This document shows, piece by piece, positions 26,798-35,917 of a stretch of DNA of 64,000 bases. Under the pieces are notes generated by a model. It was not told where the DNA came from and did no database searches. It saw nothing but the letters and a program-made list of their open reading frames with translations. The translations under genes and the position numbers were made by a program. The DNA comes from SAR324 cluster bacterium (GTDB taxonomy: Bacteria > SAR324 > XYD2-FULL-50-16). The DNA lies in the NCBI GenBank assembly GCA_028282885.1, contig JANQGX010000073.1:1-64000 (forward strand), in the 5' to 3' direction. How positions within the stretch are numbered: position 1 is the stretch's first letter; each line of letters begins with the position of its first letter.

Positions 26798-29700
26798 ATG
26801 TCGTTTATTCGCCACATCGCTTTTTTATTTGCCGTATTGATCTTTTTTTATCACCCGCAGTCGTGTTTTGCGGACAATGTATCTGCAGATGAATCCCCTC
26901 GCCCGGAAGCTGAAGCAGTTGCCAACGAGTTAGCCCTGGAACAAAACCGGATCGGATTCAGTTTCTGGAAAAAACACGATTTTCTGACCGCTCTCAACCA
27001 TTTCAAAAAAGCTGTTCAACTTGACCCGGACAATCATTACTACCATGCCAATGCCGGATATGCTGCCTTACAGGCAAAACAAACCGAAGAAGCAGCACGC
27101 TGGTTTAAGTCGGCTGTAACTTTTGCCGTGAAAGAGAAGGCTTACCAAAAAACAAACGAATACAATAGTCGAATTTATGAGTTGTACGCCCGGGAATCGG
27201 ATCTGGCTACCCAACAATTCCTTGCAGCCTGTCGATTTACAAATAGCCCTGAAGAGAGATTGATATTGGAAACATTTAACCAGCTTTATCAGGAGCAAGG
27301 CACCCTGCGTAGCAGGGGACAATACAAGGAGGCATTATCTGTCGCGGAGCGGCTGATAACAATGCTCGGAGAGAAGTTTGGGGAGAAGCATCCTTACACT
27401 ATTGTACAGTTAAACGCCAAGGGATCGATTCTGGAAGACTTGGGTCGTTACGATGAGGCGGAAGTTCTTTATAACAAGAGTATTCGTCTTTATGGGGATG
27501 TTATTGGGATGCAACATCCCTATACTTTGACTTCGATTAACAACCTGGCTGTGCTTTTTCAGAACAAGGGGCGTTACCAGGAATCTATAGTGTTGTTACG
27601 GCAAGTAGTTGACACACGACTAAAAATCTCGAAAGCTCATCACCCCTTCACACTTTCCGCGCAACATAACCTGGCAGTTGCCTTGAAAAAAGCGGGTAAA
27701 TTCTCAGAGGCGGAACCTCTGTTTCAGGAAGTCATTACCAACAAAAAATCAGTTTTTGGTCATCTACATCCGGAAACACTATCTACCCAAAGCGAGCTGG
27801 CATCATTGCTGAAAAGCAGGGGAAGATACAAGGAAGCGAAAAAGATCTATCTTGAAACCGTAAACTTAAGAGAAGCTGTCCTAGGAGGAGAGCATCCTTC
27901 AACCCTGTCCTCCATGAACGGTCTGGCCGTGTTGTACTCCACTGCAGGAGATTATCAGATGGCCGAATCACTCTATCAAAAGACATTGAGTATTCGAACC
28001 AGAACCCTGGGTGAGACACATCCGGATACTTTGGTCTCTATCGGTAACCTGGGAGATCTGTATATGCAACAAGCCAGGTATGGAAAAGCGGAAGAGCTTT
28101 TCAACCATGCTTTGCAGTCCTTCAAAAAGACATTGGGAGGCCAGCATCCCCTAACACTGAAAATTGAATATCAGATCGGTATCCTGCTCAGCACCAAAGC
28201 CCAATATAAAAAAGCGGAAGAGAAAATCCAAACCGTATTTGAGATCCGCAGATCAACCTTGGGGCCGGATCACACGGACACTTTGGAAGCCATGAACTGC
28301 CTGGCTGCCATTTACCAGCAGCAGGGCTTGTATCATGCTGCCGAGCCTTTGTTAATCGATGTTTACAACTCCAGAAAACATCTTCTGGGTCTATTACATT
28401 CCGATACCATTAGCTCCCTGAACAATCTGTCAGCTAATTATCATTTCAAGGGAGGGTATAGTAAAGCGGAAGGGTTGTATCAGGAAGGCATTGAGCAAAA
28501 CCGAAAAGTCTTTGGAGATGTCCATCCGGCGACGCTGACCCTGATGGGAAATCTGGCAGTCATGTACCATTCGCAAGGCCGATTCGACAAGGCGGAACCG
28601 CTCATGCACCAGGTGTTGGAATCCCGGAAAAATGTTTTGGGAGAAACACACCCTGATACACTCCGAACAATGCAACAAATGGCAGATCTATATGAAAGCC
28701 AGGGAAGATTCGAGAAGGCGGAAGGATTGTCCTGGAAAACGCTGGACTCAAAGATATCGGTGTTGGGCAAAACCCATCCCTCAACCCTGATTTCGTATGG
28801 GAACCTTGGAATCCTCTATCTGAAATCTAACAAGTACCGTGAGGCCGAACCCCTTCTTACGGCTGCATTAACCGGAAGTCTTGAAGTGCTGGGGGAAAAA
28901 CATCCTGAAACTCTCGTGGCTGTTAACAATTATACAGTCTTGCTTCTTCATCTCAAGGAACATGAAAAGGCAAGGGATTGGCTTCAGAAGGCTGCCCGAA
29001 TATCAGAGGAGACTTTGGGGGCAACTCACCCCAAGACCATCTTTTTTACCAACAACCTGGCAAAATGTTATGAACGCCTGCAGAAGCTCGATGCTGCCGA
29101 ACAGAATTACCATAAAGCGTTAACCCTGGCTGAACTTTACCTGGGGGAATCGCACCCGATGAGCCTCAGAATTCTGGATAATCTGGCGATGCTTTCAATT
29201 CTGCAAGGCAATCCGGAAGAATCCGGTGTGCTATGGAGCCAACATCTAACCCGTTCCAATCGTTTTCTGGAATGGATGCTCTGGGGAGCCGGTGAAGAAA
29301 CGCGCCAATCGTATATTCATCAACAAAGAGACAGTCGTAACAAATATCTTACCTATTACCTGCAAACCAATTCTCCTGACTCACTGGTAGAAGCCCTGCG
29401 TTTTTCTCTGACACGAAAAGGGCTCTTGTTAAAAATCTCATCTGAAATCAAATCGTTATCCAGGGCCAGCACCAATCCGGAAATCAGGAGTATAGTCCAA
29501 AAATTACAATCAAAAAAACAGACCTATGTTAACGAAAATCTTGCCGGGCCAAGAGATGCTTCACCGGAAGAGTATAACAAAAAACTGGCGGAACTGACGG
29601 AGGAGATCAATCGCCTGGAAGCTCAATTGGGTGCGCAAGTACAGGGATACAAAAAATCGATTCGGGCCGTATCTCCGGGCGATCTCTTGACGCACCTGAA

Positions 29701-30970
29701 ACCCGATCAGGTATTGGTGGATTTTCTGGCCTTTGAAGAAGTTGATCTGGTTAAGAGAATCCAAAAGGGGGAAAAGCTAATAGCGTTAATTGTTGATCCA
29801 ATCGGAGATCATCCGATAACTCTTGTTTCCCTGGGAAAACTGGATACTATCCGCTCTCTTACTGAATCCTTTCGGCAAAAAATCAGCAATTTCGAGGAGT
29901 ATGATTTCGAAGAGGTAAGAGAGGACGGACGTAAACTCTACCAGATTCTATGGCAGCCACTTGAAAACCATCTCGAGGAAAAACAGGAAATCTTTGTTGT
30001 CCCCGACAACGTACTGCATCTCTTGCCTTTCGCTGCTCTTGTGAGGCCTGATAATACCTATCTGATAGAGAATAGCAACCTGATTTTGCTATCTTCGGCC
30101 CGGGATATTGTCATTCCCCATTCTTTGGGTGAATACAAGGGAAACATTATCTTCTCGTCTCCCTACTATGATAGAACCCAGGCCCGGGATTACAAGGCCG
30201 TGAGAAAAGTGACTTCTTCCAGAAATCTTGATTTGAGCGATCTCTATTTCTCTCCATTACCGGGAACTGCCTTGGAGGGTCACCAAATCAAGAAACTGAT
30301 GGAGCAATTCGGCAGTGAATCAAAACTGTATAGTTATGAAACAGCCACAGAACAGAATATGAAGCAGGTCGATTCCCCAAGAGTACTCCACATCGCCACC
30401 CATGGTTTTTTCCTTTCCGAAGAAGATCCTGATGATGACATGGAAGAGCTTGATATAGGTCTTATGAATGAAGACGTTTTTTCCTCATTAGCTGAAAGCG
30501 GTATCAAGCCGGATACTCTGCAGGATAACAGCCTTCCCGTTGTTAATAATCCTCTTCTGAGAGCCGGACTGGCCCTGACAGGAGCTAATGAGGGGGTACA
30601 GGGAGTCAGGCAGAAGGACAACTCCGACGGCATTTTAACCGCCATTGAAGCGTTGAGTCTGGATCTTGATAACACCCAGTTGGTGGTTCTCTCTGCCTGT
30701 GAGACAGGGATTGGTGAAATCCAGTCCGGGCAGGGGGTTTACGGCCTTCGTCGGGCTTTTCAGGAAGCAGGAGCCAGTTCTGTTTTATCCACCCTTTGGA
30801 CAATCAGTGATAAGGGAACCCAGGTCTTGATGAATCGATTTTACAACCTGTTATTCAGCGGATACTCGCCTCAGAAGGCTTTAAGGGAGATTCAAATCGG
30901 GTCTATCAGAGATGAGGAATGGTCGCATCCTTATTACTGGGCTCCGTTCGTGATGGTCGGTAAAAACTGA
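26798..30970 (+). CDS. Exported TPR-CHAT protease
   Basis: About 1390 residues. The start chosen begins a signal peptide (MSFIRHIAFLFAVLIFFYH); an upstream ATG at 26675 would add 41 residues. A TPR pair near the N-terminus is followed by fifteen tandem 42-residue kinesin-light-chain-type TPR units (27389-29278) and a ~160-residue linker with coiled-coil character. The C-terminal CHAT domain (about the last 330 residues) has its catalytic histidine in IATHGFF (codon at 30401) and catalytic cysteine in LSACETG (codon at 30698), both intact. CHAT is the caspase/separase-like peptidase fold; its TPR arm usually binds a regulator or substrate. Export would place it in the periplasm, together with the caspase and M48 proteases encoded nearby. 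Confidence 0.9.
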   Translation: MSFIRHIAFLFAVLIFFYHPQSCFADNVSADESPRPEAEAVANELALEQNRIGFSFWKKHDFLTALNHFKKAVQLDPDNHYYHANAGYAALQAKQTEEAARWFKSAVTFAVKEKAYQKTNEYNSRIYELYARESDLATQQFLAACRFTNSPEERLILETFNQLYQEQGTLRSRGQYKEALSVAERLITMLGEKFGEKHPYTIVQLNAKGSILEDLGRYDEAEVLYNKSIRLYGDVIGMQHPYTLTSINNLAVLFQNKGRYQESIVLLRQVVDTRLKISKAHHPFTLSAQHNLAVALKKAGKFSEAEPLFQEVITNKKSVFGHLHPETLSTQSELASLLKSRGRYKEAKKIYLETVNLREAVLGGEHPSTLSSMNGLAVLYSTAGDYQMAESLYQKTLSIRTRTLGETHPDTLVSIGNLGDLYMQQARYGKAEELFNHALQSFKKTLGGQHPLTLKIEYQIGILLSTKAQYKKAEEKIQTVFEIRRSTLGPDHTDTLEAMNCLAAIYQQQGLYHAAEPLLIDVYNSRKHLLGLLHSDTISSLNNLSANYHFKGGYSKAEGLYQEGIEQNRKVFGDVHPATLTLMGNLAVMYHSQGRFDKAEPLMHQVLESRKNVLGETHPDTLRTMQQMADLYESQGRFEKAEGLSWKTLDSKISVLGKTHPSTLISYGNLGILYLKSNKYREAEPLLTAALTGSLEVLGEKHPETLVAVNNYTVLLLHLKEHEKARDWLQKAARISEETLGATHPKTIFFTNNLAKCYERLQKLDAAEQNYHKALTLAELYLGESHPMSLRILDNLAMLSILQGNPEESGVLWSQHLTRSNRFLEWMLWGAGEETRQSYIHQQRDSRNKYLTYYLQTNSPDSLVEALRFSLTRKGLLLKISSEIKSLSRASTNPEIRSIVQKLQSKKQTYVNENLAGPRDASPEEYNKKLAELTEEINRLEAQLGAQVQGYKKSIRAVSPGDLLTHLKPDQVLVDFLAFEEVDLVKRIQKGEKLIALIVDPIGDHPITLVSLGKLDTIRSLTESFRQKISNFEEYDFEEVREDGRKLYQILWQPLENHLEEKQEIFVVPDNVLHLLPFAALVRPDNTYLIENSNLILLSSARDIVIPHSLGEYKGNIIFSSPYYDRTQARDYKAVRKVTSSRNLDLSDLYFSPLPGTALEGHQIKKLMEQFGSESKLYSYETATEQNMKQVDSPRVLHIATHGFFLSEEDPDDDMEELDIGLMNEDVFSSLAESGIKPDTLQDNSLPVVNNPLLRAGLALTGANEGVQGVRQKDNSDGILTAIEALSLDLDNTQLVVLSACETGIGEIQSGQGVYGLRRAFQEAGASSVLSTLWTISDKGTQVLMNRFYNLLFSGYSPQKALREIQIGSIRDEEWSHPYYWAPFVMVGKN
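27389..29278 (+). repeat. Fifteen tandem 42-residue TPR units (126-bp periods)
   Basis: Each unit opens with H-P/S/T-x-T/S-(L/I), holds a central N-L/x-A-x-x-Y-type helix and a second helix with A-E/K-x-L/Y, and ends ...(L/V)G-x-x before the next HP. Counting by eye, the unit length is exactly 42 residues throughout, with no insertion. The units are strongly diverged at the DNA level, so the array is old rather than recently amplified. Confidence 0.85.
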
Positions 30971-31069
30971 CGGGATAGCAATCACACGATTAACCTGGTT
31001 TGCTTATTTGATTACCTTTTATCAAGGGATGATCCGTTATGATCCCCTGTCAGATTTCACTATTGGTAT

Positions 31070-31349
31070 AAACGGCTTCTTCTGAAGGTAGCGGCGAATC
31101 TCCTGAGGTTCCATCACCGCTGTACCTTCACGACCCACCACGAATCCCACTCCTCATCATTCCAGTGGTTCAGGTATTTCAAAATCTCTTTGATTGGCAC
31201 ACTTCCCTTATATGCTGAGTAATGGCTTTGATAAACTCCTCCACAGAATAGACCACGAAGCTCTTTCGATATTTCCCCTTTTCCAAGCGGGAACGATACA
31301 AGATTTTACCGACCTTCTCGATTGTTTTTAACGATATCCGGTAATCCAT
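31070..31349 (-). pseudogene. IS91-type (Y2) transposase C-terminal remnant
   Basis: On the minus strand, downstream of ATG at 31349, the translation contains ILYRSRLEKGKYRKSF followed by a VVYSVEEFIKAITQHI segment. This is the pattern of the C-terminal part of IS91-family Y2 transposases. The frame then breaks; a second frame gives VPIKEILKYLNHW, like the far end of these proteins. The catalytic part is missing. The rest of 30971-31420 holds no gene I can recognise. It marks past transposition beside the CHAT gene. Confidence 0.5.
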
Positions 31350-31420
31350 GATTATTTAAGTTGACTTTTTCAGCAAACACGTTTACTAAGTAATTATATT
31401 CACTGAAATCAAAAAAAGAG

Positions 31421-32050
31421 ATGCAAATGCAACCGGAACAACCTGCCATCAGCCTTAGAGAAAGGCAAAAAGCTGAAACCTATGCCATTATTTTTGATAG
31501 CGCGAAAGCTCTGTTTGAAGAACTCGGATTCGAAAAAACGACCTTAAAAAAAATCGGCGAGAAAGTCGGAGTTACACCCGGGGCGATCTTCAAGCATTTT
31601 GAGAACAAATCAGCTCTGCTTGCAGCCGCGTTATTTAAAGATATTGAAGATATACAAAACAGAGCTTTCGACGAAATACCCCAAAATGAAACTGTTCAAG
31701 ACCAATTTCTTTTTTTAGCCCGAAGATTCATTCAGTATTACAGAGGGAGACCCAAACTATCGAAAATCCTGGTTCAACATAGTTTGTTTATTGAGGGCGA
31801 GTGGGCAGCCAGATTTAATGAGCAAACCATAAGATTAATCGATAAAATTTCTCAATTGGTTCAGCAGGCGAAAGACCAAAAAAACATAAAAAACGATGTG
31901 GATCCAAAAACCTTGGCTTCCGCCCTGTTTTCCCACTATCTCTTTGTATTAGTCATTTGTGTTAAGGAGGATCTTTCATCTGATATCGCGATAGAAACAC
32001 TTAAATCTTTCATCGGTTTTACCATTAACGGCGCAAGCGTAAAAAACTAG
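31421..32050 (+). CDS. TetR-family transcriptional regulator
   Basis: A 209-residue regulator with an N-terminal TetR helix-turn-helix: AIIFDSAKALFEELGFEKTT, then IGEKVGVTPGAIFKHFENKSALL (about residues 45-70). The C-terminal all-helical domain should bind a small ligand. It is followed 9 bases later by an ATC-hydrolase-like gene, so it probably controls that gene and itself, relieved by an aromatic or thiazoline-like compound (inference). No operator palindrome is clear upstream; a weak TTGACT box lies at 31361-31366. Confidence 0.9.
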   Translation: MQMQPEQPAISLRERQKAETYAIIFDSAKALFEELGFEKTTLKKIGEKVGVTPGAIFKHFENKSALLAAALFKDIEDIQNRAFDEIPQNETVQDQFLFLARRFIQYYRGRPKLSKILVQHSLFIEGEWAARFNEQTIRLIDKISQLVQQAKDQKNIKNDVDPKTLASALFSHYLFVLVICVKEDLSSDIAIETLKSFIGFTINGASVKN

Positions 32051-32059
32051 GAGGTCCAT

Positions 32060-32767
32060 GTGAATGTTAAAGACATGTGTAATTATGGCAAGGGGATAGT
32101 TGAATCTCTCTCAACACCGGAATACAAGCAAATCGAAAGACGAATGACCGTCCCCGTTTTATCGGTCTTGTTGAAAGAAGTTGGCCTGGTTGGTTTGATC
32201 AGGTTGTTTTGGAATTGGCGAAATGAGATCCGGAAAATCAGGTCTTACAACTGGACACATATTGAAAAAAAAGGAGCTTCAAAAGGCGTGGTCGAATCTA
32301 CTTTTCAACTGGTAGCTTTAATGAAAACGCTTGATGAGGCGCTTGGTATCAATAAAGCAAAAGGTGTGATCACTGAAATATATGAGAAAACGGAAGAAAC
32401 TCTCAAAAAGAAAAACTCCGCTGTAAATTTGTTCATGTATCCCATCAAAGAACTCGAAAAATGTGAGGATCGATTTGCCAGTTTTAAAGAATACACCAAA
32501 GGGATGGAAGAAGCCGGAATAAAGGAAAAACTGCATGAAGCCACAATTTTGGAGGATTCAAAGGATACCCTGGCCTTTAATGTCAATTATTGTGTCGTAC
32601 ATGAAGTGGCGAAAGAATATGGTAATGCCGACTGGAGTTTTCCCTGGTGTGAGTTGGACGAAGTTGTATACGCCAATATGAGCGCGCAAATGGGATTTAA
32701 TTACAGTCGATCGGGCAATTTGCCATCCGGAGCTTCAAAATGTGATTTCAGATTCAGTCGAAATTAA
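32060..32767 (+). CDS. L-2-amino-thiazoline-4-carboxylic acid hydrolase-like protein
   Basis: A 235-residue protein with a GTG start 5 bases after GGAGG. The second half shows the pattern of the ATC_hydrolase family: NVNYCVVHEVAKEYGNADW, then CELDEVVYANM and GASKCDFRFSR at the C-terminus, with the conserved cysteines that shape the active site. The founding enzyme opens the thiazoline ring on the way to cysteine, but many family members are uncharacterised. It forms a two-gene unit with the TetR regulator. The substrate here is unknown. Confidence 0.7.
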   Translation: MNVKDMCNYGKGIVESLSTPEYKQIERRMTVPVLSVLLKEVGLVGLIRLFWNWRNEIRKIRSYNWTHIEKKGASKGVVESTFQLVALMKTLDEALGINKAKGVITEIYEKTEETLKKKNSAVNLFMYPIKELEKCEDRFASFKEYTKGMEEAGIKEKLHEATILEDSKDTLAFNVNYCVVHEVAKEYGNADWSFPWCELDEVVYANMSAQMGFNYSRSGNLPSGASKCDFRFSRN

Positions 32768-32804
32768 ACTGAGATTTTAATGCCTGAACCCGGCACTTGC
32801 AGTT
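32767..32804. terminator. Hairpin between convergent genes
   Basis: An outer AACTG/CAGTT pair and an inner TGCC/GGCA pair enclose the gap between the converging ATC-hydrolase-like and Nudix genes. It can act as a bidirectional terminator. The minus-strand ACCTAAC box at the Nudix stop also resembles the outer box of an attC site, though the region is too short for a standard one. Confidence 0.4.
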
Positions 32805-33423
32805 AGGTTATTTTCTGTTCCACACCCTGTTCAGATGTTATGGATGTGTTCACGGGCAAACTGATCCTTTTCAAGCCATCATAATTTTCAAGAACGTATT
32901 CATCAGCAGGAAAGGCCATTTCCGGAAGGCGGTCATTATAAGAAAACCATCGCAACTCATCCAAATCATCGCCAGGACGAGGAACACCTTCGACAACCCT
33001 GGCGACCAGAGTTACCACCAATGTATGAAGTTCCGGAGAGTGAAAAATTGATGACACGTTTAAGATTGATTGAATTTCGATTTCGAGATTGGTCTCCTCT
33101 TTAACTTCCCGTATCGCAGATGTAAGAAAATCCTCGTCATATTCGATAAAGCCACCCGGCAGGCACCATTTGCCGGATTGAAAGCTTCCTTCGGCACGTT
33201 TCCCGAGCAGAATTTTATCCCGATCTTGAATAATGACCACAACACCGGGATAAGGATTTTTATAGTAAACAAACCCGCAGGCAGGGCAAACCGGTCTGTC
33301 GCGACCTCCCTGAAATGCCTGTTCGCATTTGGTTCCGCAGGCAGGACAATAATTCAAGTTCTGCAGGCCGTCATTTCCGTGCCAATCGTAAGATTTCCAT
33401 ACATGTCTTCGTTTTATTTCCAT
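32803..33423 (-). CDS. Nudix hydrolase with N-terminal zinc ribbon
   Basis: About 206 residues. An N-terminal CPACG...CPACG zinc ribbon is followed by the Nudix domain. The Nudix box GGFIEYDEDFLTSAIREVKEET matches G-x5-E-x7-REVxEE, with asparagine where the last glycine is usual. Such proteins resemble NADH pyrophosphatase NudC and related zinc-ribbon Nudix enzymes that hydrolyse nucleoside diphosphate derivatives. It is the leftmost of a long run of minus-strand genes with unrelated functions. Confidence 0.88.
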   Translation of the reverse strand: MEIKRRHVWKSYDWHGNDGLQNLNYCPACGTKCEQAFQGGRDRPVCPACGFVYYKNPYPGVVVIIQDRDKILLGKRAEGSFQSGKWCLPGGFIEYDEDFLTSAIREVKEETNLEIEIQSILNVSSIFHSPELHTLVVTLVARVVEGVPRPGDDLDELRWFSYNDRLPEMAFPADEYVLENYDGLKRISLPVNTSITSEQGVEQKIT

Positions 33424-33477
33424 CAATCGTCTCAAGTAGGCTGGCTCGTTTCAAATTTCGTGACACAAGTCCATATG

Positions 33478-34200
33478 CTACAATGGCAGCTTTATAGCTT
33501 TGATGCAGATAAATACGGGGAATTTTGTCAATCTTTGATATCTTTCCGGATCTTCCTCCTTGAATTCCTCGGTTGGTTTGGGTTCAACCATCTTTTGAAT
33601 GACAAATCCACTATCACTTAACGCCTCCGTTATTGCTCCAAGACTGTGATAGTAGCTCGGCATTCTCACAGGCTCACCAAAGCCTTTCCAATCGCAACTC
33701 ACCTCTTGAGTCTCAAAATAGTTTTGAATTTTGAAATACCAATATGAGAAAAAAGGATGTTCAGTCGAAAATAGAAACCATCCGGCCGGTCTTAGGATTC
33801 TTGAAAACTCTGTAAACAGTTTTTTATGATCCCTGATGTATGTCACTGCCAGGGGGCTCAGGACACCATCAAATGTACTGTCAGCAAAGAATGTCAACGG
33901 CTCTTCCAGGTTGGCATGATAAAAAACTGCTTTATCAGATGTTCTTCGGCGGGCATGGGAGATCATTTTTTCATTTGCATCAATACCAATTGCTTTTGCA
34001 CCATGATTCAGCAACCACTCTGTATAAACACCGGGGCCACATCCGGCGTCCAATATCGACTTACCTGCAACATTATCGATTAGAGATAGCGTTGTCGGCC
34101 TTTCGTAATAAGCATTATGAGGCTTTGTCTCGATTATTGATGCGTAAACATCAGCAATTTGGTCGTAAGCATCTTGAGGCAGAGATTTTCTAATACCCAT
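33478..34200 (-). CDS. SAM-dependent methyltransferase (class I)
   Basis: A 240-residue class I methyltransferase of the UbiE/Methyltransf_11 type. Motif I is ILDAGCGPGVYTEWL (about residues 48-62), motif II ends in GIDANEKMI, and post-II strands include FDGVLSPLAVTYIRD and the motif LRPAGWFLFSTEHPF. It transfers methyl from SAM to an unidentified small molecule. It lies 54 bases upstream of the Nudix gene on the same strand. Confidence 0.88.
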   Translation of the reverse strand: MGIRKSLPQDAYDQIADVYASIIETKPHNAYYERPTTLSLIDNVAGKSILDAGCGPGVYTEWLLNHGAKAIGIDANEKMISHARRRTSDKAVFYHANLEEPLTFFADSTFDGVLSPLAVTYIRDHKKLFTEFSRILRPAGWFLFSTEHPFFSYWYFKIQNYFETQEVSCDWKGFGEPVRMPSYYHSLGAITEALSDSGFVIQKMVEPKPTEEFKEEDPERYQRLTKFPVFICIKAIKLPL

Positions 34201-34323
34201 TTTATCCTTTCAATTGAGAATATTTCTAAATACCAATCAGAGTTCCGGGGATATTCATATAGATTGCGGTGGGATTTGCGAATCTATTGCTTTTGATATG
34301 TACAATAAAAATCCATGACTTAT

Positions 34324-35028
34324 CTAATCTATAATTCTGTATTTTAACAGCGTCCAGATAGCTTCTATACCGTCATACCATTTGATTTTCTTCCCCTCTT
34401 CAACAGATCGACCTCTGTAGCTTATTGGAACTTCTACGATTTCAAACCCCTGCTTCAATACTTTAGCTGTAACTTCCGGGCAAAACTCAAATCGCTTTGA
34501 CTTTAAGTTTATCTGGTTTAATACATCTGTTTTGAACATTTTATAGGCTGTTGCCTCGTCAGTGATGTCCGAACCAAAAAGTGTATTAGTCATTACTCGC
34601 AGGAATACATTGATAAACCAGTTCTTATACGCCATCCCATCGAGTTTACCGGATTTGTTTAAAAACCTTGAACCAAACACCACCTGTGCCCCTTGGTTTA
34701 TTATCGGATCCAGTAAAACAGGGTAATCATTTGGATCATATTCCAAGTCGGCATCTTGGATTAGAACAACATCTCCCGTAACGTAGGTTAGACCGATTCT
34801 TGTTGCCGTCCCTTTACCAAAGTTTAGCCTCGACTGATGAACAATTATGGTTTTGTCGTTTTTATATTTTTCAAGTTTTTGTGTAGTCCCATCTACGGAA
34901 CCATCATCAACCAGGATCTTTTCCACACTGGAAATTGCTGAAGGAAGATTAACCGCATTGATACGCTTTATAACTTCATCAATGTTGTTGAATTCATTAT
35001 AGATTGGAATGATAATTGATAGCTTCAA
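34324..35028 (-). CDS. Glycosyltransferase family 2
   Basis: A 234-residue GT2 (GT-A fold) protein. Residues 1-45 carry the nucleotide-sugar site (SIIIPIYNEFNNIDEV, LVDDGSVDGT) and the metal-binding DxD is in QDADLEYDPNDYP (about 92-104). It lacks C-terminal membrane helices, so it resembles soluble dolichol/undecaprenyl-phosphate mannosyl- or glucosyltransferase-like enzymes. It may link a sugar from a nucleotide donor to a lipid phosphate. The next gene (HAD-IB) is 128 bases away on the same strand. Confidence 0.88.
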   Translation of the reverse strand: MKLSIIIPIYNEFNNIDEVIKRINAVNLPSAISSVEKILVDDGSVDGTTQKLEKYKNDKTIIVHQSRLNFGKGTATRIGLTYVTGDVVLIQDADLEYDPNDYPVLLDPIINQGAQVVFGSRFLNKSGKLDGMAYKNWFINVFLRVMTNTLFGSDITDEATAYKMFKTDVLNQINLKSKRFEFCPEVTAKVLKQGFEIVEVPISYRGRSVEEGKKIKWYDGIEAIWTLLKYRIID

Positions 35029-35105
35029 AATTGAATCCTTTTGTTTTCTTTAAAGATAGCTCGCCGACTCTTTACGGAATTGATTCTTTTGTTATCTTTT
35101 TAAGG

Positions 35106-35162
35106 CAGCAACATCCGAAATCCTCAGCAATACCACAGAAACTGCGTATTTGCTTGTTATAC
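35106..35162 (-). other. attC-like recombination site
   Basis: On the minus strand a 57-base imperfect palindrome runs from GTATAAC (whose TAA is the stop of the HAD-IB gene) to GTTGCTG. The internal arms AAATACGCAG and CTGAGGATTT pair at 8 of 10 positions. A stop codon inside the R'' box, complementary AAC/GTT ends and a length of ~57 bases are all attC hallmarks. Confidence 0.5.
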
Positions 35163-35825
35163 CCTCCGGGTCCATCTGACAAAGTGACAATTGTTGTCCA
35201 GTTCCTTTTTAAAAACCCTTTCTTTTTCGGGGCTTGAATTAACAATAAACCGATTCTCGCAGAGTTTTAAAAATGGTAAATCTGCCAGACTGTCACTGTA
35301 GCCGGAGTGCCAATCCTTGGTATCAACATTTCTTAACCGGGCCATGTTTACCTTGTTTTGTGAGTAACAATGGTCAACCATTTTTAGCGAACCGTGTCGA
35401 ACAACCTGCTTACTGCCGACCACTTGGCATTTTCTTACTCCAATATGACGCAAGACCCCCATCAGTAACCATTGCGGACAACCACTAATTATCAGGACTT
35501 TTCGTCCCTGGTTGATGTGATTGGCTATCGTTTTCATTGCTTCTCCAAAAACGAAACAGTTGCCATTGGAAAAAAAATGATTGAGAAAGTCTCGTCGAAG
35601 TCCAAAAATATTTCTTTTTTGGAATGACAAAGCAATAAGACTCATTAAGTTGATGGCAAAAAGCCTGGTTGACTTTATGTAAAACAATCCAATCACAAAA
35701 GGTAAAATCACATATGTAACTAGTGTTTTGAGCCGTGATTGCCTGATAAGCCAAACCAGTAACTCTACGTATGAGTCTTTTGATATGATTGTTTTATCAA
35801 AATCAAAAACGACGGTTTCTCGCAT
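35157..35825 (-). CDS. HAD-superfamily phosphatase (subfamily IB, SerB-like)
   Basis: A 222-residue HAD-IB protein. Motif I is VVFDFDKTI (about residues 4-12), motif II is in VLIISGCPQ, and motif IV is GYSDSLADLPFL. The cap contains hydrophobic segments (LVTYVILPFVIGLFYI) that suggest membrane association, as in some HAD-IB phosphatases acting on lipid-linked substrates. It precedes the GT2 gene on the same strand, so a role in lipid-phosphate recycling is possible but unproven. Its stop codon lies in an attC-like box. Confidence 0.85.
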   Translation of the reverse strand: MRETVVFDFDKTIISKDSYVELLVWLIRQSRLKTLVTYVILPFVIGLFYIKSTRLFAINLMSLIALSFQKRNIFGLRRDFLNHFFSNGNCFVFGEAMKTIANHINQGRKVLIISGCPQWLLMGVLRHIGVRKCQVVGSKQVVRHGSLKMVDHCYSQNKVNMARLRNVDTKDWHSGYSDSLADLPFLKLCENRFIVNSSPEKERVFKKELDNNCHFVRWTRRV

Positions 35826-35917
35826 GATTGTCTTTTTACAGTGTAATGTCGCGAATAGGTCATCAATTTAGGGGTGTGGAAAAGCTTTGACAGGTTTTAG
35901 TTTTAATGAGCAACCTA

